DNA of 64,000 nt from contig JAGMVK010000010.1 in NCBI GenBank assembly GCA_020747065.1, positions 744,001 through 808,000 on the forward strand. The letters are read 5' to 3'. A model generated the notes under the pieces. That model made no database searches and was not told the origin of the DNA. It saw only the letters and a list, made by a program, of their open reading frames with translations. The stretch's first letter is position 1. Each line of letters opens with the position of its first letter. Below, piece after piece: positions 11,996 through 24,800 of the stretch. A program made the position numbers and the translations under genes. Source of the DNA: Cadophora sp. MPI-SDFR-AT-0126. Lineage: Eukaryota; Ascomycota; Leotiomycetes; Helotiales; Ploettnerulaceae.

Positions 11996-13090
11996 CTAAG
12001 CACTGACACCATGCACCAACTTCAGATGCTGCTTCATATGATCTTTCCTTGTGAATCCCTTGCCTTCTCCATTCCTTTGGCACCCCGCAAAGCGGCACTC
12101 ATGAACTCGAATATTAGTATGAACGTGCTGATGGCGGATGAGTTCGAATTGTCGCTTGTAGGAGCGAGTACAATTGACTGTTGGGCAGTGGTAGCGCGGC
12201 CCTTGAGTTCTAAGGGGTGTTAGCTGAGGTCAGCAGTAGATGCGAATGGGGATTTCACGAAAGTGATGGTGGGTATTTGGTTTTACGTCTGGGCCGTGGC
12301 TTTGATTCAGTTGGCGAGGTGGCTGCTCCAGTCAGAGAATCTGCAGCAAGTATTGGGTTCCTGTTCTGTGTTAGAGGAAATGGGCGACAGGCGTAGATTA
12401 TGTGTCATATACGGTAGTGCTTGCGAGAACGAGATATCCCTTTCTTGGTTTGGTTGTGCCCCCACCACTCCCGAAGAACCTCTAATACTGTGTCAGTGAT
12501 GTACAATGCGACGGAATGAAGAATCCTAACTCTTGATATTCGAACATATCGACTTCTCTTCCGGGCGAGCGGTTTTCATTCGTCAACGGTGGTCTGTGCA
12601 GTCTGATCAGCTCCTTGTTGTGCTTGAAACATGCGGAAACATACATAACAGTACCAGGCATGGAAGACAAGTCCATGAAGAGGTCTGCAAAGCCATCTCC
12701 GATCAAGAAGGGGGTGTTTTTCTCAAAAATGCCGCTTTCAAGAGGCCCAAAGTTGAAGTTTTCCGTATGATCAGCGAAGACTGACGATGTGCTTGTTGAG
12801 AGAACCTTCTGCACGTCATAAAATTCACTGCTGCCCATCGGAGAGAAATTGGAGCAATCCATCTTCTCATACTCCATGTCGCCGTCAAAGGTGTTATCCT
12901 TCAAAAAGCTCGAAAATGAATTTCCGTAGCTGTTATCGAGTGTTGCTTGACCGACTACATGGACTGGTAGTTCCCCCAATTCACGGAGCCTGGCCCCATC
13001 TAGGCCTGCTCCAAAGTCTCCAAAACTTCCTGCAACATTGCCCAAATCATACCCACTGCAGTTGTCAACTGCCTTTCCTTCGCTGTCCAT
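11996..13090 (-). CDS. C2H2 zinc-finger protein, tandem paralogue B
   Basis: Putative transcription factor of 316 aa from four exons: 13090-12531, 12487-12413, 12360-12259 and 12209-11996. The introns are 43, 52 and 49 nt; phases agree and the joined length is a multiple of three. The N-terminal half is acidic and Ser/Gly/Asp-rich (SYGNSFSSFLKDNTFDGDME, EKNTPFLIGDG), a plausible activation region. A basic linker (ESKPRPRRKTK) precedes two C-terminal fingers: CPTVNCTRSYKRQFELIRH...H, and CRFAGCQRNGEGKGFTRKDH...H with five extra residues after its second Cys. The ATG at 13090 has the context ACAATGG; an upstream in-frame ATG at 13183 is less likely. Same strand, finger pair and C-terminal position as the gene at 8778-9888, so the two look like a tandem duplication followed by divergence. 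Confidence 0.82.
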
Positions 13091-16000
13091 TGTGACCGGA
13101 AATTGTGCGACGGGACTGCTTATCGATACAACAATCGAATCGGGGATAGGGTACAAGACACGAGTCGCGAGGAGTACGGACAACGAGGCCCTGCGCTCAC
13201 CGTAAGCGTACTATTCTTTGCGAGAAAGGAGCCTACCTGGTTCAATTGTAGAGCCTGTGATTAGTCCAGGAAATATTGTATAGCAAAAAGCAAGGGAAGA
13301 CATGAGTACTTAGCCATCAAGTCCAGTAAGCCAAGGAGACTTGACAAATGAGACAGAGTTTGGAAGGAAACGAAGAAGACAGATAGCATTGCACGCTTCG
13401 CAAAGTCAGTGGATTAAGTCTGCTTCAATGATTTTGATTATGGAAACCCCGCTGCTTGTACTGGCTCACACTCGGTGTCTTATACCCTGTCCTGTGATCA
13501 CTGGTTAATTTCGAGTGTTAGCGGTGCCCCACAGCCAGGGAGGGCGAGTAGAAGAAACATGTGAGACGTACCGAATTGGATGGCTGCAGAAGGGACAGCA
13601 GGCTGGATCTGGTGCTAGGAAAGTGGACATGGAAGAGGAGGTAGTGATGTTGTTCGTATCGAGATTGGCCATCCTGTTATCGAGCTGTGCTGCCAATAGC
13701 CGGTCGAAGTATGGCAGTGGGGAGAGACTGTGGAACGTGGTGAGAGGCGCCGAACTTCCAGTAGTCCTCTTGGGTTTGTTGGCCAATTCCTTCTTTTTGC
13801 TACTTATTAAGCTATGGGAGTTAGACAAAGGCGAGCTCCTGACAGATGTGTGATGCGAAAGGCTGTGGAAGTGAGAATCCGAATTGACAAAACTCCGAGG
13901 AACTGGCCTTGACCGTCGCGGAAAGAGAAGGACGAATGATTGAAAATGGTGTTAAATCCCTTTCGTGAAGAGCTGAAGATCCAGAAATCCAGAATCCAGA
14001 AGGAAGACCAGAAAACGTATGGCTGAAATCCAACAACCTTCCAGATGATGGCCAGCGGTCAACGACAGGAAGCCGGGAGTCCAAAGTTAGTGCGGTCAGC
14101 GACGTATAGAACCGCCGGATTCTAAACAAAAGGCGAAAATAGAGTCGTAAAGCAATTGGCGATAATAATGTGTGCCAGAGAAGAAAGTCGTCGATCATTC
14201 AGAGGAGCCTGGATCTCCCTGAACATCGATGTGTCGTGTGAAATAATAGCGGAGTTGAGGAAAGGTCCTCTGATTAAGAACTCCAACAGGAGGAAAAGGG
14301 CAACAAGGAATTGAAATATCGCCCTTTGGGCCACACTTTTGTTGCCCTATGCACGTTGTGGTATCTGGCCAATGATCCTGCAAGCCTCACATCCCACGTG
14401 AGGCTGCAGTACACTACTTTGGGTACCGAAACAGCTTCATCACGGCGGTCAATTCTGTTGGTGAAGGCTTCACAGGTGTTGGGGGCAAAAGTGAAAATGA
14501 TACCGTGTTCGTACTTTCAAACGATGAGATGCGCAAGCAGGAGATGAAAGAGACATGTGTGAGAGGGAGGCCTGGGCCCAAATGTTGTGGTGGGTGTTGA
14601 CAGGGCGTGGAACTTTCGCTTGGCACAATTTTAGTGACCACAAGACGACGATCGTTAAGAGGCCTCAAGGGTGTGCCAAACGTGGAATTGAAGCAGCCTA
14701 GATTGCTCAATGCAAAATGGAGAAGACCCGCATATATGATAGGGACAGTGGAGTCAACAGTGGACGAGATACCCTCGTTTCAAGAAAAGCTCCCCGGTGC
14801 AGATTGAGCAACAAAACGATGAATCAAAATGGTACGCGATGGACGACTCCCTCTGGACGTTACTCATGGCCCGGAAAAGAATTCCGTAGTCCGACGAAGT
14901 CCGAAAAGGCAGTACGCAAGACACCACACTTGTAGGCGACTGCATCGATGCCAGAGGGAACCCATATGAGAGATGGGAAACAGGAAGGCCAGTAAATAAA
15001 AGAATGGCTCGATTAAGTCTAGAGTTATCCAAGTCTGATATCCTTCTGAAAAAGAACAGAAAATCAACTTGCCGAGGTCGGCGACTAGATAGATCCGCCA
15101 CGAACTTGCGTGATGGAGTTCGAGCTAAAGGAAAAGGGAGGGAACAGAAGACTCGCAAACTCATCTGTCTCCCTCGAGAGAGACGCAGGCTAACGCGCCA
15201 ATGCACTGCAGACAGACAGACAGACAGACAGACGTGCCGTGAATGCTGACACTCCAACTTGGCGCCCATCCAGAAGAGCGCTCGAAGCGCCATGCACACT
15301 TCTCCGAAGTGCCACCAACAGACCTAGGCACACACTGTGCCCCGCGGAACGGCTCGGTCGTAGAGCTTGGTGTTGGTGTCGGGCGTTGGTGCAGGTATGT
15401 GCTGGTGTTGGCCCGTCTCGATCATGGAGAAAGCCCGCTCGCCAACCAACAAAACAGAACGTGAAAATTTCTGATAGGGCGAAAAGTATGTCGTGTGTAT
15501 GATCCAATGGCAACTCTGATGGTGACGTCCTGGATAACGCCATGACCTTTCTGGCCGGGGAAACCGGAATGGACCTGTGTTGATGTTCTTTCTGCCTTTG
15601 GGAGGTGTTTGTCGAGGAAGGAACGAAGGAAGGAAGGAAGCAGCGATTCAGGAAACGACGTGCTGCTGGCTGTCTGGCTGGAAGAATTGAGAGTGCGTAC
15701 GTATGCACACGAGATTTACGTCTCCCTCGTCCTCACCCTCGTCCTCGTCCCTCCTGATTGACAAACCAAGTTTCACACCTGCTTCTTTCCAAGAACGGAA
15801 ACACACGATGCCACTCCCCTACCATTCAACGGCTCAGCCTCATCGTTCACCTGATGGTGACATCAAATACCATGGTAGGGCTGTGCTGTGGTGCAGGAAT
15901 TGATTGGTAGGAGCTGGATCCTTGCTGAAAAGAAGCGGGAGAAAGCCGGGTTCTCGAATACCCAAAGGAGGTCTGACGAGGTATCTTGTTTTCCTAATGT

Positions 16001-19000
16001 TGGGAAGAAATGGAGACGTGAAGAAGTACGTACATACTTACATACGGGAACGGAACAATATGTGAAGGTTACAAAATGTAAGGGAGGGTAATCAAGATGC
16101 TGAAACGGAACATCTGCCGTTTCCAACACCTGTCGGTACTGCCGTTGCAGCAACAGATTTGATGATGATAGGAAGCATTTACGAGCAGATGTCAGATGCA
16201 CAGTCCACCAGACCACATTGGTAACCTTCTGCACAGACGGGGCCACAGGGCCCCCAACGTTGGGATTGTGGAGAGTAAATCTGCAGGGAATGGGGATAGA
16301 CGGCGGCGGCCATTCAGGAACACCAATCGTTGGTTGGAAGTGAGATGATGTTCATTCATAATCACGATCTCCCAGATCTGATTTGTTTGCTCGGATACAA
16401 AGTCAGCTTCTCTTTTTCGCTAATGCACATCTCTGGTCAGCTTCAGAACATATCAAGGCAATCGCGGACTGTTGTTGGGCATGAGGCATGTTGGAAGAAT
16501 TTGTGTGGAAATTCAAAGCGATGTTTGTCGAGACCTGGCCGAGTAGCAAAGTCAAAATTCAAACCCCGAGCTCAAAACAGAATATTCCCCGTAGAGCCAA
16601 GATAGGTACCCCTGTAGAAGACTATCAAGTTGCAGTAGTCTCATGACAGGCTTGCACCAAGTTGGGATGAAAAGCATTCGAATGCGACGACATAACCAAC
16701 CCATTATCCATGAAAGAGCACTAAAAGGGACAAATTAAGTCTATAGAATCGTCTTATAGGTGGGAGACTTCTTTTACTTCCTAGGGTACGGTTGGTTTGG
16801 GTGAAATGTATGAGATACAAGAAAACATCCGGTGAAATATCCCCGTACACACCACACTCCTCGTTGCTTAGCGATCATTGCAGAGTCAAGAGGGAGGGAG
16901 CCGATGTGGATTAGCGATAGGCACCAACAGCTCCACTTCCCGGGGAAGCGTGAAGCGTGGAACAACTGATAGAACGAACGGACATGATACGGATATAGGA
17001 GATGCCCCGGGCCATCAATCGTGGGTCGTGACTTTGCAAATCGCCGCGCTCCCTTCCCTTTGTAGCTTGATCCACCAGGTCAGATCATCAGCATGCCATG
17101 GAGATGCCCTGCACGGTCAGTTGTGACAATCTCGTCGACCCTAACATATTTTAAAGTCCCTGACCATGTGCTTTATGCACTAAGAATAGTTCATCTCAAG
17201 TCAGTAAGTCAAGGCTTTATGCTATCAAACCTTGAAAATCACTTATGCTGCCTGCCTGCCTGCCTGCCTGCCTACCTCTGCCATAATGCCGGCGGAACCG
17301 GCGGTTAGTGACACCTGCTCTGTCCGTACGTACCACTGTGTCGGTACTGTTGTCGTGGGAGAATAAACGCACGGGCAGGCAGCTAGCTAGCTGCTGCTTG
17401 AGGGAATTTGGGAGATGGGAACGAACAAGGTTTCAACGAAGGTCGGAAGTGGATTTAGCAGCTTGCCCGGCCGTGAAGCGCAGATAGGAGATAGGCTAGA
17501 TAGCGAATGCGAATTAGCCAGGTGTCGGTGTTTTCTAAGCTCCCGTCACTTCATCCATCCATCCAGCCTTATGACTTTTAGACTTTGGCCCAAGATCTGC
17601 GCAATGCCCAGTGTAAACTTTCTCTCCCGAAGCGAGAAGCCTGAAGCTTTGAGCAGGTCAGATCAGCTTGTGTTTTTCAGGGGGCGGCGGCTACGGAAGG
17701 AGGATCACACGAGCCATCCGAGAGAGAGAGAGAGAGAGGGAGGGGGGGAGAGTAACCAAATTCCAAATGCTTTCCACAGCCCAGCCAAGCCCCCAACTCG
17801 ATCCAATCCTTGAGAGAAGAATGTGATGTATCGAAGCAGAAGATGCAAACGAACTTCGGGAGCACATCCCCACCCACACCCACACCCAGGTCCAGGTCCA
17901 CATCCACATCCACAATCGGCGACTGGGGAATACTGATGATAGGGGCAACCGGCCAAAGCCAGCCGAAGCTTGGCATGGCCCCCATGCAGCCTTCTTTAAA
18001 TCTGGCTGCAAACCTTCCTTGAAAATGGTTCCATCCCATCCCCTCCCTCCATTTACTAGTAATTACTATTGACCCTTTGGAAGTTAAGAGTGACCTTGCC
18101 AGCACTACTGGTCCAATCCTCAACACCGTGCTTATTGATCCTGACCTTATTCTAACAGTATTCTGTCCAATTACTCCGGTTCCCCCTCTATTCCCTCCCC
18201 CTCTCACTCCCCTTCTCTACCGCCTCAATTCCTACCCTGACCTGACTTTGCATCATCTCAGTCACCACCAACAAACGTGAGTGACGCGGAATCCTGGACC
18301 TGGTCCTGACTCTCAGCCACCATGCAGCCACGGCTTCGGTTCTCGAAAGCCGCGCGGTTAAATAGCTCGTCTCATCCTTCAGTTGTTGAAATCACTTTCC
18401 ATTTACGCCCATGGGGCTAACCTGTTGTGAAAGACGACGTACGGGGTGTAAGGATCCGGATCCTCAAAGCGTAATTACACCACTAACAGCTCAGTCTGCC
18501 GTCTCCCCAGTCCAGTCCTGCCCTGTACAGTGGTCCCTGTCAACAATCAAGTCAAGCCTCGTCCATCCGTGTGGGATTGTGATTCGATTTGACAGACAAC
18601 GGGATGGAGACGGACTGCAGCAACCCCTCCAGCCTCCTCCTGCACTGTTGCTGCAACTGCAAGCCTCCCTTACCGTCCCAACGGTCCAATCCCAGCTGCC
18701 GTTGAAGCCCCTGAATGCAGGGCTGGCCTAGATGCCTAGATGCCCAGCTAGATCATCCACGTTCCCACGAGGAGAAGAATCCAAGACCAGATTTATGGAT
18801 AGATGATGGATCATGGACAAGGAAGAGGAGGGAGGAAAGTGAGAGGAAGAAGAGGAGGACTGAGTTTTGGAAATTGTCCATGGACATGCGCCACCATCCA
18901 CCATCATCCCAGCATGTTGTACGTACAATCGTGCATACATGCTAGCCATGGCCATGTAGCATAGCCACTAGCACGGAATTGTCATACGATAGAGCATTCC

Positions 19001-20436
19001 CTCACTCATTCGAGACTTGCTCACTCACCGAGCCCTTGGTTGGTGCAGTCCGATGCAATATTCGTGCTCAGCGCCTCCACTGTTGCTCTCTTCTTTTGGT
19101 CCTTGCGTGGTGCATGTTTGCAGCTCTTGGGAACGAGACGAACGAACGAACGTACGGCCGTGTCCCAATGGGATCCGGAGGAACAATCGCCCTTTTCTTA
19201 CGTCCGGAATCATTCTCGACTCCCCCTTCTTACCCCTCTCACACCTCACTCGATGTCTCTCTTCCAACGGAGTCCTGTCGCACTGTTTCTCCCATTTTCT
19301 CACCGCATCAGTAGCGCACAAATAGCCGCCAGGCGTGTCTCCTCCAGTCACTGCACTCATCGCATTGTCTGCACCACCACACTTTGCCCACTTATCTAAT
19401 CACTTACTCCAATCAATTGCTGGATTCGTTTGTGCTTTCATCGGCGCCATATTCGTTTCCTCATTCCCGTTACCGCGTCCGCCGCCACGTCTCGTCTCGT
19501 CTCTTCTCGCCTCGACACGCCTGTCAGTCATCAGTCTAGTCTAGTCGCGCACGCACACGCACACGCACACGCGCATCACCCTCGTCCCATCCACACACCC
19601 AATCCATACCAACATCCATGCTCATACCCACATCACCTCAGACCTCTCTGCTCTCAGAGCGCGGAAGATTGTTACAGGCATTAGGGAACCACGCCGCGCA
19701 ACGATCTGGTTGGCCCGCTCGCGGAGCATGGATCTACTGAGGTTAAACAAGTCAAATCGCGCCAAGTGAAGAAAAGTGTCAAGTCAAGGAAGGTTGAGTT
19801 GGGATGGATAGACAAGCATTGTATTTTTTTCAGTCTACCATCTTCAAGACTCTCAATTCGTCCGTTTCCCTCTCCTTTCCAAATACCACACACCGCGTTG
19901 TGATTTCCTGCATCGTTTGGAAATTGGCCCTTCCTTTCGCTTATTGCTTGCTGGCTTGGCTGGGTACCGGTAATCTGATTTCCGCCTTCCCAACCCAGAC
20001 AGCCACGGTCAGATAGAGAACCCCTATCCATCTACACAAGTCCAGTCCAGCCAAGTCCAGCACAGCACAGCAGACATGGGTATTCTAGTACAGTCGGTAT
20101 CAAAACGTGCCAAAACAGAATCAATCCCCGAAACACAGGTAAAGGTCCCGTTGAGCACCCAAAAATGCTCGAACCCCTATATATTTTTCATCCAAACCCG
20201 TTTCTGTACCCCTCATTATGGCTCATGAAAGGTGTCGAATCGGGACCGGTCCCCTGGAACTCCTTGTCTCGACACATCGTCATCTCCCTTCGTGTGTTGC
20301 CATCGGCAGCCCCGTAATCATGAGTGGCGAGTCAAGTCCCCCAAATATTGGTCGCAATTGCTTCCCAAATATCCTTGTGACTGATAGCTGATGAGTTGAG
20401 TAATCGTTGAATTCAAACTTCGTAAAGTCCATTACA
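13091..20436. other. 7.3-kb gene-poor region with microsatellites
   Basis: No gene can be supported here on either strand. Open frames are short, overlapping and low-complexity. Simple repeats seen are CAGA (15209-15233), GAAG (about 15625-15640), TGCC (17249-17273), GA (17720-17738) and CACACG (about 19546-19574). Part of the right side may be the 3' flank of the C2H2 gene at 20437, and part of the left side the promoter and 5' leader of the gene at 13090. Large regulatory spaces of this kind are common around fungal developmental regulators, but that role is inference. Confidence 0.55.
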
Positions 20437-21838
20437 TTAACCATTCCATGGCTCCTGGCCATCGTCTCCAGCGAGGTACTCTTGTCGTTCTAAGTAGGTC
20501 CCTGAAGATGACACCAGAGAGCTGTCGATCGGTCCGTGACTTGCGGGTGGTGGGGTGTAATGGCTTGAAGAACTGTATGATGGCTGTCTAGACTGGTTGT
20601 CTGAAGCGCGAGACGCAATTCTCATGGAGTGGTCACCACTGCCGTAACTCTGTGGCCTGAAATCCACAGTCTCAATGTCAAATCGCTTTGAGCACCCATC
20701 TTCCATGTGCCTATGACCAGAATTAGCCAACTACTTGAAACTTTCGCGCAAATAACCTATACCTCCTGAGTGTATCTTTTCTGGCAAAGAATCTGCTGCA
20801 GTAGTCGCATCGGTGGTTCCGTTGCTTCATGTGAACGCTTTGGTGATGCCTCTGCAGATCCGTCTTTCTCACAAACTTCTTGCTGCAGTTGTCTATAGGA
20901 CATGGAAAAGGGTACTCTCGGCCCGCATCGTGCGTTTCCATGTGGGCTTTGAAGTTGTAACTCCTGCCAAAAAGCTTGCCACATCCACTGACACTGCATT
21001 GGAAGTTGGCATCCTCCTTGGTGGTGAGTTTCCGAGGCTGTCTCGTCCGTGCTATGGTACTCGGACGACGGCGCTGACCTTGAAGTCCAGAGGAGATTCG
21101 TTCCAAGCTTTCTGAACGTCTGTCGTAAGGAGGAAGAGGAAGCGAAGAAATTGAAGGAAGGTCCTGGGTTGGGGTATACTCCACTTTGGGCCAGCTCATA
21201 GCAGGCTCGTGGTAAAAAGTTCCCTCGAGGCTCCCTGGATATGAACTTGCCGATGTGACGATGATGTTGTGATTAAGCTGTGGGGAGCTCATCATCATGC
21301 CTTCATGGCCAGAGACGAAGTCTGGATGGTCCTCCATCTTGATTCGAGGGGTGTACGAATGATTTGACCCGGCCTGGGTAAAGATTTCTGACGCGGGAGC
21401 AGAAGAGAAGGAAGATCGTTGGGATGTATTGCCAGATGGTACTGGCGAAGCAGGAAGGATAGATACTTCAGCAGGTTGAGCGGAGTATATATCGTTACTG
21501 TAAGGGGCTGCCGATACTGCTGGATGGAAGGTTGCAAATGGATCATACTCAGCGGAGAGAACATTGGGGGTAGACTGCGTCGACCTAGGTGTGTCTCTAT
21601 GCTGTAAACTGCCGGTTGGCCAGTTGTTGGTTGCGGGGGTTGGTTGAATAGATCCACCCTGCTCAATGTTGGAACCTGAAATTGGACAAGAATACAACCC
21701 AAGGCCTTGAAGAGAGTCGGTTGATCGGTATCTCGAGTCACTCTGAGCTGGAGAAGGATATTCATAAAGTGGTTGAGGGTTGGATGTGTACCGGTATGGT
21801 GACGAGGGCGAACGGGCAGATTGTGGAGTCAAGTCCAT
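20437..21838 (-). CDS. C2H2 zinc-finger transcription factor with three C-terminal fingers
   Basis: Two exons, 21838-20763 and 20710-20437, joined by a 52-nt intron that falls inside finger 3; product 449 aa. The N-terminal 290 residues are Ser/Pro/Thr/Gln-rich and disordered-looking. A basic patch (GQRRRPSTIARTRQPRKL) precedes three fingers: CSVSGCGKLFGRSYNFKAH...H, CPIDNCSKKFVRKTDLQRH...H and CDYCSRFFARKDTLRRHMEDGC. The third ends His-X4-Cys, so it is a C2HC-like finger. The tail is Ser/Pro/His-rich. The start is taken at the ATG before DLTPQSARSP; in-frame ATGs at 21868 and 22195 exist, but their translation reads like leader sequence. It should bind DNA in the nucleus; target genes are unknown. 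Confidence 0.88.
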
Positions 21839-24800
21839 CTTAGGAAGATTGGGAGAAGGACAAAACATGTGCTTAGTTGAAGAGGAGAAGGAAGTGATAG
21901 TTCGAAAAATCGAGGACAGTTTGGGAGAGCCAGTACAGTTATCGAGGAAGTGCTTCTCGAGTAGAATGATGTTGGTTAGAAGGTAGTTGCCTGGCTGGTG
22001 ACTACATATGTGGACAGGATGTTGGTTGGATGTGATGAGGTGAATCACACTTGAAGGTGCCTGGGCGAAGTGGAATATCAAGGAGCACACCTGTTGTGAC
22101 AAAACCAACAGGACAATAATAGTTCGAGGAAGGATTCGTGCTTGGTCGTAGGAAGTGGAAGTGAAGTGGGCGATGAAGAATCGAAGAGGGTCCAAGGCAG
22201 ACTTAAACTACTACTGCTACTACTACTGCCCCTCGAGCAAACACTTGCTCATAACAGTGATATCGGTCTAGTCATGCAAATCCCATTCATTGCTCTTGGC
22301 CGAGAAGGGTGGACGGCAGTCCTAGACAGGATGAGGAGGGGCTTGACTCTTCAGGGAACGATGGGGGGAAGGGAACGGAAGGGTAGGGAGGGTCGCGGGC
22401 ATGGGCCAGCCAGGGGACCGGGGGGGGCTCTAATCTGGCTCTCTGGGTGGTGGAGCGGAGCCATTATGGTGGGCAGTGGATGCTGGGTATCCTATTCTAT
22501 CCCAGCAATTGCAAATAACTGCTCTAGGCTGCAGACGTCAAACCCCCTAAGAGTTAGTACGTACTTCGGTTGCCAGAGGAAGCAGGAGTTTAGGGAGGAA
22601 CCGAACGTTGTGGGAACCCAGGCAGGACAGGCAGGACTAGGGTGCATGGCACGTCCCTCGAGTCCCTGCCAGTGCCAATCGATATCAGTGATCAAACGTC
22701 GAAACTGGTGGGTGTGAGCAGCTCTGACCAGCACGGAGGTTCTGGTAAGTAGTTGCGAAGTTGCAGGCTGACATGAGATGCTCGGGTAGGAAATCCAGTA
22801 GACACGCAGCTGCAGCAGTACGAAGCTGTGGCAGCAAAGGCTTCGAGCAGCGAAAGCGAGATCAAATCCAGGAGACTGACTGACCTAAGCAGAGGGAGTG
22901 CTGAGCACTCACTCGCCTCCCTGCGACGGCGCCGCCGTTGACTCTGAGAGGGCTCACTTTGGAGCATCAACATGCCTAAAGATGCCTACCTGCCTGCCTA
23001 CCTGCCTGGAGGGTCCAGCATAGCTAGCAATCTCGTCCCATGCCATGCCATGCCATGCCCTTCCCTGTCTTGCCATCTCATGCTCACCTCGATGATCCGT
23101 TCCAACACATCCCACCCTAGCAGCTAGCCGTCGCGAAGTAATCTCGTACTTTACTTGGGTCTAGTCTGGCCTAGCCCCGACCCGTTGAAGAGGACGAGAT
23201 TTAGCTCCCCAAGTCTCGGTAAGAGGGGCCAAATTCTATCCCCTCAACTGGACCGTTAAACGACAAGCGACTTTTGTAGGGATTAGGGACAGGGGCAGGT
23301 AACAAAACAGTGGGTAGGGTACGGTAGGGTACGGTAGGTCAGGGCAGGGTAGGGCAGGGTAGGGCAGGGCAGGGCAGGGCAGCACAGGGTAGGTAGGTCA
23401 GGGCCACCGGGGCCCATCGTTAAAGTGCTGAGACAGGCCGGTGCAGTGCAGCATGCAGGTCACTACCTCCCATCACCGAGTAGGAAAATCACACAGACGA
23501 AGGTAAGATGAGTGGGGAGCAAGGTGGATGAAAACATCAATAATTGCTTATATATCCCAATCCGTTGTTACTGTATTTTGACAATGCTCCGAGTCTCCGA
23601 CTAGCAGCACTTAATTTGACTTTTGCAACCGTCAACGATGCTTCGCCTAGCCCCATCCTACCTTCTCCAAGATCTCCTTTTCGTTCTAGATGGCATTCGA
23701 GCATGCCAATCTTTGATTTTAACTTCACTTCATGTTGCTTGGAGTCTAGTCTCCTCGATCCTCGAATAGCAAGTAAGTTTGGTTGTGGCTGATCATGCAA
23801 GAAACAGATGCGACTCCATGTAATTTACACACTACTGTATCTCAAATACAGCGCATGTGCTCCCATCAGAATTTCGGGGCTGTGATGGCCTTCTGTACGT
23901 AAATGAGAATCAATCCATCATTTCTACTCCACTATGGAGGCATATCTGGACTTGTAACTCAGTGTATCGGCTCCATCGCAGTCTAATTTGCACTCTCCCC
24001 GAGTGCTCGTCGTTGTCTCGATGTTGTGCGGCCGCTCTAGGTTTTCCAGGACAGGCAGGGCGGACAATTAAGGCCTGCAAACGAACTTCACAAGCGCCAG
24101 TTCAAAGCATGCAACTTGCTTTCCTCTCCACAAGTCACATTACGTCTGCGGCCATAGAGCCAGGTACAGTCCTGACTTTCTCCATGGTGAAAGAGTTGAA
24201 TTTGGAGGTATGAAGAGACCTCGCTCCGTATCCGCGGCTTTAAAGTTGGGTCTGTCCTTCGTGGCGGTCGCCTACATCAAGCCATGCCTTTAGAGTGAAG
24301 TGAAGCTTCAGCCTTCAGCGTCTCCGCGCCAGTTCAGCGCCCCGTCAATCAGAGTCGATCCCGGCACCATTATTTAGCGTTCGGGTCCAGCGCCAGCGCC
24401 AACTGGGTCTCTGGGTCTCAGGGATATCCGCACGAGCTGCTGGCCTTATCAACAGCCGCGCGACCACTTTTGTTACAGCGAGGCAGTAGATTGGCTCCGC
24501 CTTGGTTTGGGGGTTGGAGGATTTCCATTGGCGGGCTCGTAAAAACTGCTCCTTTGGTGACGAATGACGACCTAGCGGCATCTCACCCTGTAGCACGACC
24601 CAGTCAGTAGTCTGAGCTGCAGCACAGCCTTGGGTCGGTCGGTCGAGCTTCAGGGCATACGGCAGGGAAGAGGCCCGGCTGGCAGGGGTGTAGTAGGATG
24701 CCTGGAAATTGTTGTTAGCTTTCGACGAGAGCGGTTATTTGGGAAATCTGGCCTGCCTCTTTTGGAAATCCCTTGCGCACACGAGAAGTACTCGCGGAAT

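Noticed and set aside
23311..23403. possible internal telomere-like repeat
   Set aside because: Units are GGGTA/GGGCA, not TTAGGG, and the array is irregular.
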